Source: Dolomedes plantarius (Eukaryota; Arthropoda; Arachnida; Araneae; Dolomedidae). From it: 64,000 nucleotides of DNA. The stretch covers positions 224,373,054-224,437,053 of the forward strand of contig OU015490.1 in the NCBI GenBank assembly GCA_907164885.2, read 5' to 3'. Positions 34,701 through 43,402 of the stretch are shown one piece after another. The translations under genes and the position numbers were made by a program. Each line of letters opens with the position of its first letter. Position 1 is the first letter of the stretch. The notes beneath the pieces were generated by a model that ran no database searches, was not told the origin of the DNA, and was given only the letters and a program-made list of their open reading frames with translations.

Positions 34701-37642
34701 AGTGGTAACCATAGATTATTTGTGAAGTGCTGTTGTATGTCAGAATATATAGCAAAGTAAATACTGTATTAATGTTAAAACCTGATATTATTTATTTATA
34801 AATTGATTGAGTGTGTTCTTTAATGTAGTCTGAACTCCTGAAAGAAGCATGGGGTGACTTAGATATGAATAGTGATGTTTTAGAGCTGATCATGTCTCCA
34901 GAAGAACCTTATTTTCAGCTGACAACAAAAGGTTCCTTTGCAAATATACATGTAAGTTTCTTCAGAATTGGTTAATTATGTATCAGCAATTATTGTTTGC
35001 AGTTTGAGAAAAACTTAAAGGCCTTTAATTCAACAACTGTTTTTTTCTGTGTGAAATTTGGAACTGGAAAATTTTTTGGAAAGCAATTAGAAAAACAAAA
35101 TATTATTTTTACTTACTGCATTAATGGATTATTCATTTGATCGTCTGAACAGTTACTCATGTGAAAACAATTCAAATTAAAAGAAATTTTAGTAAGTTCA
35201 TTATAATCTTTGCCTAGGCAAAAACACTTGTATTTGATCCTTGTTAGATATGTTGTTGGATTAAAACTAATAAAAAAAATTCAATGCTTTGCTACACTAA
35301 TTTTATAATTTCTATATAATTAAATTACTTATATGTAAAACTTAAATTTGCTAATTAATATTACATATTTTTGATGAAGATATATTTCACTATTACAAAA
35401 AGCATACATACACATATTTTACAATTCTGTATCTCTCTATGAAACGAAAATTGTGTTACACCATTCATTTAGTAACTTTCCTTTTCAAATCTTAAATACT
35501 TGCCACCCTATTGTTAATTTGATTGTTTAAGCTGTAAAAAATGACTTTCTTAAAAAGGATTCCACCCCCCCCCCCCAAAAAAAAAAAAAAATAAATAAAT
35601 ATATAAAATAAAGGCAACTATCAAGAAGGACTCAAATGATAATTTCATTATTGCTATTCAACTATATTCAATTTGTTTTACATGGAAGATTTTTATAAAT
35701 TTTTAAAACCATAGTTATCATGGAAGATTTAATTACCAACAGATATTGATTAGAAAATGCTTGAGTAACAGAATTTTTATGCGGATAAAATTTTTTTTTC
35801 TTTCTAAAATTGTCAGAGGAATGTTAAAAGCTCAACATTTACCTGTGCAGATAAAGCACCTTTAAACGACCTATCCATGAAAAATTTCAATGTTTTATTT
35901 TTTCCCTTTTTATTTTTTAAGGACTATTTCTGTGTGAAATAATTTTTTATACAAATACAGTTGCATATACTTAATAAAATGTTGACAGAAGACGGGAATT
36001 AACATCTTTTGTTTTTAACTGTTGGTGATGGAGATAGCCAATTCACATCATATACATTTCATGTAGTACACATCATGTACCATTTTGCAGTAATGGGAGG
36101 GGAAATAAATGCATACATTTGCTGACAGTATATTTGACAGTAAACTGTCGATAATCTTTTTTAAAATTTTGTTATTAATTGCATAAATTTACATAATTAA
36201 ATCTTTTAAGGGGCTCAGAATTAGAGTGAGCTGACATAGCTTCAATAAATAAGCTTAACTATAGAGTTATAGATATTTTTGAGGGTGGTTTGATTATTAA
36301 TTGGTTAGCTTTGTAATATTTTTAAAAAAATTTGTAATAGTTTAAAATTGTATTTTTGAAAATTATAATTTGTGAATAACAAAAATAAAATTTTCAAAGA
36401 TTCCATATTAAAAAAAAAATTTAATTAGAATGATTTTTTTAAGCTTATTTAATTAAGATTTACATTTTGATTTAAATTTTTCTATCATGTTTAGTGGTTT
36501 TGATACTTCCCCGTTACAAATATTTGATCTATATTGCAGTTAAAAGCTAAGTTCCTTGTATTAGGGGTTACCTTATTCATTTTTAAACAGTACTCTTTAA
36601 GTAATGAAAAGTTCAATTTCTCAGCAACTTAATTGTTTTCTTATGTGCCATCTCATCAACCAAGACATAGCATAGCTATCATTTTTCAACTAAAAAAGTT
36701 CCAGTACTTTTAAATGATTTCAGCTTTTTTCACAAATTGATCAGCTTTTATAGCTGAAGAATGTGTTATTTTTCCTTAATAACATATACATAACATATAC
36801 AGAGTAAACTAAGCATTAGAAGTCTATTCCCCAGCAAAATAAATGAAAGTACAAAAATTGTTTCTGAAAAATAGAACAAAAGAGAAAAATCTTTCTAATC
36901 AATATGCAAAGAACTTATAAAAACTTTGATTAAGGCAGAAATCTCTCCTGCCTTAGTCAAAGTTTTAAAGGGGAAAAAAATAGGTTCAAAAATACATAAA
37001 TGTATATAAAGCTTATTTTATTGTTAGGATTTTAGAATCTTTTCTTCCTCTTTCAATCAAATTTTGTTTAATGTATGTCTGCTAAACATTTTTAATAATT
37101 TAAATTTATTGCTGACACACTCTGTATTAAAAGACATGTCTTAAGGATTATTTTTATAAAAGTTTACTGCATACTCTATTCTGTTCTGAAGCATTAATTG
37201 TTTTTATATTTAAGATCTTGTGTGCTAGTGGTTAGTGATTTTATTTTCAACTTTAAAATGTAGCTCTTTGTTAAAATTGTGTAGATTATCATAAAGTAAT
37301 ACGTATCCCTGTTTGTTTTAGATTAATTTTTCTAAAGATTCTGATATGATTGAATCCTTTGATTGTTCTTCGACTGTGAAGAATAGGTATGGCTTTGATT
37401 TCAATTTTATGATGGATAGTTTAAATTATTTCTGTTTCTCTGGAGAACATACTTCAACATCCTATTATTTCTGTTTTATGTGTATCAGGTACCAAATATT
37501 TTTAATCAAGCCATCTTTAAGAGCTCTCCTGTTGTCGTCCAAAGTATCCATACGAATTGATGAGCGAGGATTTTTGTGTATGCAATATATGATAAAAATG
37601 GAGGGATCTCATTGCTGTTTTGTGGAGTACTTGGTAATGTAA
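25645..37642 (+). CDS. RAD1: RAD1 checkpoint clamp subunit (9-1-1 complex)
   Basis: Seven exons join in frame: 25645-25758, 26673-26828, 26917-27011, 30853-30964, 34829-34951, 37322-37386, 37489-37642, giving 272 residues (human RAD1 has 282). RAD1 forms the PCNA-like RAD9-RAD1-HUS1 ring that is loaded at damaged DNA and activates ATR. Diagnostic blocks follow the family from end to end: SIDNTRNLSLLLKAIHFRD, GLKVTVEDNKSVQGNAYIQS, NVLLECLNIFG, KMCYSGYGSPLVL, DVLDFEFTPSKVVNKIIMQ, LELIMSPEEPYFQLTT, RYQIFLIKPSLRALLLSSK, and VSIRIDERGFLCMQYMI. The start at 25645 gives a phase-0 first exon of 38 codons, in line with the family's N terminus. The C terminus (FVEYLVM) is shorter than in vertebrates and lacks the acidic tail. 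AATAAA at 37738-37743 is a likely polyadenylation signal. Introns are all GT-AG. Confidence 0.95.
26418..26581. mobile_element. GGGCCTGTTCA-type MITE, copy 1
   Basis: 164 bp in RAD1 intron 1. Left terminus GGGCCTGTTCATATAGAATC; right terminus, inverted, GGGCCTATTCACATAGAATC, continuing as CGTCAGTGTTA and TGTCAGCATTA. No coding content. The TIR start resembles PIF/Harbinger or hAT elements; the superfamily is not certain. Confidence 0.75.
26673..26828 (+). CDS. RAD1: RAD1 exon 2
   Basis: Residues 39-90, VATVCATSDGLKVTVEDNKS to INLNVLL; donor GTAAGG, phase 0. Confidence 0.95.
26917..27011 (+). CDS. RAD1: RAD1 exon 3
   Basis: Residues 91-122, ECLNIFGSKNNPNSVTTVKM through SGYGSPLVL; ends in phase 2 at GTAAGC. 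The preceding intron is only 88 nt. Confidence 0.95.
27012..28529. other. RAD1 intron 3, left part
   Basis: AT-rich intron sequence. The stretch 27900-28140 is GC-richer than its surroundings and may be the 3' UTR of the antisense LINE that follows, but I could not prove it. Confidence 0.4.
28530..30075 (-). pseudogene. 5'-truncated LINE (jockey/R1/LOA-like) with RT, RNase H and C-terminal zinc motif
   Basis: Antisense to RAD1 in intron 3. Read from 30075 down: reverse-transcriptase blocks QYGFRRN, LITLDIANAFN (polymerase motif A region), GLPQGSSLGLILW (motif B), and AFANQK, where the active-site FADD/FAND is damaged. Then comes RCYNTVSNEPLEVLTGCLPL, an RNase H domain (TYYSDSSKLNGKVGSAFVLY, SYMAEIRAI), and near 28690-28620 a CxCGxxxTxxHxLxxC-type motif (CSCGKIQTPEHRLFDCKQF). 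Several stops and frameshifts; the 5' part is missing. RNase H places it with the R1/LOA/jockey group rather than RTE. Confidence 0.82.
30853..30964 (+). CDS. RAD1: RAD1 exon 4
   Basis: Residues 122-159, LEENGVLTDCKLQTLDPEDV to KIIMQ; phase 2 in, phase 0 out. Confidence 0.95.
30965..32061. other. RAD1 intron 4, left part
   Basis: AT-rich intron sequence in which I see no exon or recognisable repeat. Confidence 0.5.
32062..32301 (-). mobile_element. TTAA MITE family 'CGTAGGATTAC', copy C
   Basis: Inverted relative to copies A and B. Left end TTAACGTAAGATTACGTTC; right TIR GTAATCCTACGTTAA at 32227-32241, followed by the shared arm CCATGGTAGTTTCGTTAGAA and a T tract (32279-32301). Interior keeps the shared ACAGTTAAACAGAAAAGTAC block. 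It lacks the long TA microsatellite seen in copy A. Confidence 0.75.
33284..33585 (-). pseudogene. piggyBac-type transposase N-terminal fragment with NLS
   Basis: Minus strand. It starts ATG near 33580 as MPDSTSMAGPSQPKKRKVNK, containing a PKKRKV-type nuclear localisation motif. After a 1-nt frameshift it continues as TDAERLELLEKSDLSDYDS and an Asp/Glu/Ser-rich tract ending at 33284. Acidic N termini of this kind open piggyBac transposases, and a TTAA followed by CACATTCTCTGCCACTGACG lies upstream at 34616-34597, as expected for the element's 5' end. The catalytic domain is absent, so the family call is tentative. Confidence 0.5.
33586..34616 (-). mobile_element. Probable 5' region of the truncated piggyBac-like element
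   Basis: GC-richer than the surrounding intron and runs from the transposase start to TTAA at 34613-34616. It includes GCATGGGAGGTAGCACCATGC, an imperfect palindrome. It could instead be a separate unclassified repeat. Confidence 0.35.
34829..34951 (+). CDS. RAD1: RAD1 exon 5
   Basis: Residues 160-200, SELLKEAWGDLDMNSDVLEL through SPEEPYFQLTT; phase 0 at both ends. Confidence 0.95.
34952..37321. other. RAD1 intron 5
   Basis: AT-rich; contains a C10 plus A-rich tract at 35565-35600 and the hairpin at 36918-36964. No coding sequence seen. Confidence 0.55.
36918..36964. repeat. Short inverted repeat (19-bp arms)
   Basis: AAAACTTTGATTAAGGCAG, a 9-nt loop AAATCTCTC, then CTGCCTTAGTCAAAGTTTT. 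One G-T pair, otherwise fully complementary. Confidence 0.85.
37322..37386 (+). CDS. RAD1: RAD1 exon 6
   Basis: Residues 201-222, INFSKDSDMIESFDCSSTVK to the split Arg codon; donor GTATGG. Confidence 0.9.
37489..37642 (+). CDS. RAD1: RAD1 exon 7 (terminal)
   Basis: Residues 222-272 and TAA. Contains YQIFLIKPSLRALLLSSKVS and the RGFLCMQYMI strand. Confidence 0.95.
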
Positions 37643-39237
37643 TATTATAATATTTTCTTTTTCAGCTTAAAAATTTTCTGTCTGTATTAGATTAAACTAA
37701 ATTATCATTTGTGTTTAATTTAAAATTTTACAATATTAATAAAAGCTATATATTAAATTTTAGTAACAGCTTATACTGTTTTATTTTGTGTAAATAGTAA
37801 CTAGGTCTGTATATCAGTAATTTCTAATAATGATAGAAATTAAAATTTTTTTTTTGGAAAAAATTTGATCACTTTTTTTAAGGCCAACTTTTATTTTAAG
37901 GGCATTAGACCATGCCTCTCTCTTCCATAATCATGCAGAAATCATGGATCTAAGGTTTCCGCTCTTATCAGACTCTTCAACTTTACCTTGAGGATGAATG
38001 CTAGTAAAACAGAGCAACTCCAGTAGCTTAATTTAATACTTTTTATGGTGTCAGAATTTTTGCCTGTTTTTTACTAAGTGTTGGTCATAATTAATATTAT
38101 AAATTGCAGTACAATTTATTAATACTAAGTGAAATATGATAGAAAATATGCCTTGATATATATGAAACTTCTGAAATCAATGGAATTTATTTGTTTCTGG
38201 TGTATTCAGTCTCATGCCAAGGTTTGAAAATAAATCTTTCAAGGTGAAACATAAGTTCATAATTGCTGTTCGATTATTATAGAAGAGATGTATATTCTGT
38301 TATTATTAGTGACTCTTACTAACATGGAATTCATGATCTTTATACCTCAGTTTCTTATGGTTGAACAAACTTAAGATGTTGCTTAATATCACTCCTTCCT
38401 GATTCAACATGAAATAAAACCTGCCCTTTCTACATTAGTGCCCATAGTAATTATTTAATACAAATTCAAAATTTATATTGTTGTAGTTAAGTTAATAAAA
38501 CTTAAATGTTATTGTAAGTAAGGTCACATAATTTTAATTATTATTTTATAACTAGCAAGTTTTATGATCATTCTCCCTTCCTCACTTAAAACACCTGCAT
38601 TTAATATAGTAGTGGAACTGTGTAATATAAAAGGTTTATATATATATATTTCATCGAAGGAAAGTTTTGAGGTTCATAATGTTTTATAAATGCCTGAAAA
38701 TTTCATAGATATTTGCATATTTCCATTTATACTATTTGAATAGAATGAATAAATATAGTTTAATTTCTTGATTGTATTCTGTAAGTTATAATTCTACTTT
38801 ATTGAAAATTTTGTTTTGTGTCCATAGTGCTCTCCAAATGTTTCTGAAGATAGCTGAAATTGTTTGGTATTTATTTTCACACAATAAGTGAAGTAAATTT
38901 CTATGAGGTTATAAAGGACTTTCTAAATATGTACCATATTTTACTGTTTTAAGTCAAATGAAGGGAAAATTGTTTGTTTATGATTAATTTTAATTGCATA
39001 AATTTTGTTTGATAATATACATATAATATTTTACGGCACATGAATTGCATATGGAATTTTAATTTATGTACTTTTATACATTTTAAAAATAAAGTTGAAA
39101 AGAGTTTTATTTTATAAGTAGTTGTTTAATTTCTTTCTATTTTTACACTAGAGTTTGTAATCATAAAATCTAATTTTTAAAACTCATTTCATTTTTCTAA
39201 CCTACTTTTCCCTGCTAGTGAAATTAAGGGTTTGGGT

Positions 39238-39280
39238 CAGGTGTCTTGGCAAAGCATTCTTGGCTTTGCCAAGACACCTG
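39238..39280. repeat. Perfect 18-bp inverted repeat with 7-nt loop
   Basis: CAGGTGTCTTGGCAAAGC (39238-39255), loop ATTCTTG, then GCTTTGCCAAGACACCTG (39263-39280). No mismatch; GC content far above the flanks. Confidence 0.95.
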
Positions 39281-39568
39281 AATTGCTGAAAACAGATCAT
39301 AGATTTTTAAAAAATCACACTTAATTAAAAAAAATAATGAACATTAAAATTAAATATTTTCATTCACCTATGGATTCTGGAGTTAAAACCTAGAACCAGA
39401 TCTAAAAATTGTTAGTAAAATTCTGATTTGCAGTGTTTTCTTCTAATTATTTTTGTTCACAATGAAATACCTCTTTCAATTATTGACATAAAAGGTGAAG
39501 TGAAAATGAGTGATTTGATGTCTTTTCTAATATTACTTTTGAGGTCTGGTAACTTTCTTGCATGTAAA

Positions 39569-39740
39569 GCCCTGTTCACACTGCATCCCTAGTGTTGCGT
39601 TATTTTGTTGGCACTGAGATAGTTAACATGATTTGTGATTGGTGTCACAAATCACATGGACAATGAATTGAGTTCTGTGATCGGTTAAAATTTTTAGCAC
39701 TTATGCTACATTACGCTTCAGATTCAATGTGAGCAGGCAA
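39569..39740. mobile_element. GGGCCTGTTCA-type MITE, copy 3 (diverged)
   Basis: Left GCCCTGTTCACACTGCATCC; right, inverted, GCCTGCTCACATTGAATCTG. Interior shares the TCTGTGATCGGTT / AATCACAGA motif with the other copies. Confidence 0.55.
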
Positions 39741-41220
39741 TAAGAATGTGTCAATTTAGAAGTACTTTGTTTTTGTTCTGTAGAATGTGATAGTAATTTT
39801 ACCCCTACTCAAAAGCTGGTGCCCAGTTTCTTGCTATAGAAATTAGCTTCTGTCCCATGCAGTGGTGTCAGAAAGCTATTTTCTTTGAGATAAATAAAAG
39901 GGTAGATACATGGGAGACATTGCATGAAAAGCATAGTGTATTCTTGATGCATTTGACAGTCATAAATGTTAGTAATATACATTTTAAAGCTTAAATATTG
40001 GCACATAGTTTCGGTGCAGTGGGATAACATATACCTCTGCTGAAGTCTCAAAAGCAAGATTTCTTTTGTTTTACTGCCATAAAATTCTTAATGGGAGATT
40101 TGAACACCAATCATATGTATTATCGTGAGGTAATTTATCTAAATATTTCAATGCAGTTGTGATATTAACTATTCAAGATCGGAATTTGTCTTTCCTTCCC
40201 AGAGCTTATCAGAATGTTTTTTTTTTTTGACATTATTGGTTGTTTTGTGATCTCTCAAAGATATTTCTATATTTACTTTTTATTTTGTTCAAACCACATT
40301 TTTTTTTGGTTTCTTTTTTCGGAAAAAAAAAAAGTTCAAGGCGTCAGCAAAATATTTCACTTTTAGCTGATAGATAATACGAACAGAATTTTAGATGAAC
40401 CCATTCAAACCTGTTTCCCCAGCCTTATTTTTCTTCTTTCTTTTGAATTGGGACCCCCCCTGTAATAGCCAAGTAAACTTCGACTTTTTCTTATTTGCAA
40501 TAAGGCGAAGAAAACTGATAAAAAGTAGTTTTTTCAGAATACTATTTTAACCATTAAATACTTAAAAAGCTGAAACGGTCGGACCAATGCTTAAAAATAT
40601 TTACGATATTTTTAAGTATCTGCCGCAGAGGATCTAAAGTCACAAAAAATAATTCAATTGTATCCTTTTGGGGTCGCGAACCCGAATTCCACTCATAATG
40701 ATGGTGCACTAAAATGCGCCAAGTCCGGCAACCTTTGAATTTTATTTCTTTTTATATTTTTTGGTGCTTGCTCATAGTGTCCTCTCTGGACCTTGCGCCA
40801 TGTAAAACGCCAAACAAGCAAACTAAAATTAAGGTGCTATTGTTATCACCGACAGAGTTGCGTGTCTGCCTCTTTCAAATTCGCCATAATTTCTAGTCAA
40901 ACTATAATTCGCCATAATTTCGAAGTAATATAGCAATGTCTTAACGAGGTTTAATAGAGGAAGAAAAAATAATGAATTTAATCAATAACATCTTGGTACG
41001 TATTTAATATCTCGTACCAAATAATTTTATAAAGACTTATAATTAACAAAATCCTTGTTTTTTAACGGGAATTTAATTACCTTTTGTTTACGTTTGATCT
41101 TTTGATTAACAGATTGTAACATTTCAATTTCAAATGAGCGAGTTATCTTCGTTTAAATGTAATTATGAATATACTATGAAATATAATTCCCGGTTGTAAC
41201 GAAATTTGTTTAGTTCTACA

Positions 41221-42465
41221 GGGTGGGCCAAAAAGGACGAAGTGATTTCAATAGTTTATAACTCCTTTATTTTTTGTTTTAAATTTTGTATACCATAGCA
41301 TCATATATAGTACATATAGGTAATAAATTTACACTAGGTGTGAAAAATCAAGTATCGTAATTGGTGTCCTTTTTCTGTTTTGCACAAACGGGGCATTTCC
41401 CATGACTCTCCTCAATGCCTCAGGTTCCAGTGTTCTCTTGTCAGCCCGAATTTTTTTATCTTCAGCTGAGTCTCTGAGGCTCATTAACGTTAACTTTTTC
41501 TTTGAGATAAGCCCATAGGGAGAAATCAGGAGTCGTTAGATCGGGAGAACGCAATGGCTAGCTTATGTCGCAACTGCGGAAAATTTATGTTCCCTTAAAA
41601 TATTGCTTGAGCAGTCGGATTATGTCTCTTGTTGTGTGAGCTGTCGCTCCTTCCTGTTGGGTTCACATGCCATGTTTATCTTTAACTGCCGGGAATAAGA
41701 AATTCTCGATCATAGACCGCTATTCATCTCTAACATTGACAGGGTTCCCAACGTGGTCTTCGAAAAAGTGAGTTAGGATCACTTGGTCTTTGAAAAGTAA
41801 GGCCGACGTCACCCCACTTCGGCGAGTTGCCCTAGGATTTTACGTACCCCAGATTCTGCAATTTTGTTTGTTAATGAAGCCTTGCAAATGAAAATCTGCT
41901 ACATCACCAGTTTGTGACTAAATTCGGAATCTCCTCTTTCTAACTCTTGAAACCTGACTGCATATTACAATCCGTGGGCATAATCTGGTGGCTTCAGCTG
42001 TTGCACCAATTGGAATTTTTACGGAAACAGGTTTAAGATTTTCAGAATACGCCGAATTGACTTCCGAGAGACTCCGACCTGACCTGACCGCCATCGAGTC
42101 TGTAAGCTCCGGCCATCTGCAACACTCTCCCTTTCACACTCATCTGTGGCTTCGTTCCTACCCGACCGCAGTCTGCCTTTTTTCTTGGAAGGTCACTAAT
42201 TGAATTCTGTTCCTTGAAACGACCAGTCAGACGTCTAATCGTTGATTCGCTTGAAGAATCTATCGCGCCGTAATGAGGACGATATGCTCGTTGGGTCAGA
42301 ATTGTTAATGTGTTTTTTTGATAGTGATATTTCACAATTTGTGTTCGCTGTTCGGTCATGAATTTTTCAAAGTTAATCTCCAAGGTCTTTTTAAAATTTA
42401 AAATGGAAATTTTAAAAAAAAATGTTTTTGAAACTTCAGACTCTTTATGATTTTTGGCTCATTTT
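41221..42465 (-). pseudogene. Decayed IS630/Tc3-like transposon (insect mariner-type)
   Basis: Termini GGGTGGGCCAAAAAGGACGA at the left and, inverted, AAAATGAGCCAAAAATCATA at the right. On the minus strand, the N-terminal HTH is readable (MTEQRTQIVKYHYQKNTLT, STIRRLTGRFKEQNSISDLP). Further down comes the C-terminal LSRSPDLTPxDFFLWG-type catalytic block (SRSNDS, FLPMGLSQRKS), then HWNLRH-like sequence, all with stops. Confidence 0.7.
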
Positions 42466-42879
42466 GCATAAATACTCATACTACAGGTACCACAATTCCT
42501 ACCAATAGGATATTATATTATTGAACACTGCATTTTCCCTATTGAATTTCGGGCAATCTCAATTCAAGTGTTCCTCCCCCCTCTTTTAATAACTTGAATC
42601 ATAATGTGAGTAATAGTTATTTTTTGGGGGGTTCATTATTTCATATTTAGTTAAATAATTGGAGGATCTGTTTTTGTGACCTTAAATATTAGTACGACAC
42701 TGAAGAACACGCACATAATAGCTTGTTGCATAACACAAATTTTATTCCATTTCTTCATAATATAATTTTTACTACATCCAACAGCGAACAGTTTAACACA
42801 TCTTAAAATTTCGAATAAAAATTATTTAAAAAAAAGTAATCATTCAATCCGACGTTATAGGAGCCAAAACGATCTAACT

Positions 42880-43112
42880 TCAGACATTCATCGGTTTAAT
42901 TTTGTATAACTGGGATTTAGGTTGATCAAAAGAGCAGAAAGGCCGGCAAAACATCATTGCGATTGCTACGGAAATACAAAATAGTAGCACCAATGTAAGA
43001 TAAACTGCCAGTGATGTCCAGTTGATTGTCCAGATTAAAAAATATCGCGAAATGAAATGCCTTCGTGTGCAATTTTCTTCATGAATTGGAAAATGGTCCT
43101 TTTCATCAGTTC
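42880..43112 (-). CDS. Orphan membrane protein exon 4 (TM and tail)
   Basis: Residues 193-269 and TGA. Carries the juxtamembrane NCT sequon, the membrane span and a 22-residue cytoplasmic tail. Confidence 0.8.
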
Positions 43113-43317
43113 CTAAATGAAGCAGATGTGAAAATTATTTTGGACTTGTTAATACTACATTTCTTTTTTAATCATAGTTCAATTAGTGAATAATAAGTAA
43201 AAAAAAAAATCAGGTAGTCACTTCTGACGAAACTACCGCGGGTTATTAACGTAGGATTACTTATCGTTGCTTACCTGTTTTGTATGTATATATGTATGTG
43301 TTATGTATATATGTACG

Positions 43318-43402
<85 letters not shown>

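Larger units (their letters stand above)
37643..42879. other. Intergenic region between RAD1 and the membrane-protein gene
   Basis: RAD1 3' UTR at the left, with AATAAA at 37738-37743; the 3' end of the membrane-protein gene at the right, with AATAAA on the minus strand at 42746-42741. It holds the hairpin at 39238, a GGCC-type MITE and the IS630-like relic. I see no host coding exon. Confidence 0.55.

Noticed and set aside
39238..39280. MicroRNA precursor
   Set aside because: Stem is only 18 bp and the loop 7 nt, shorter than usual precursors, and the base pairing does not extend outward. Kept as an inverted-repeat finding.
40714..40896. 60-codon plus-strand frame with a hydrophobic N terminus (ISFYIFWCLLIVSSL)
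   Set aside because: Looks like a signal peptide, but there are no supporting neighbouring exons, no conserved motif, and the frame ends quickly.
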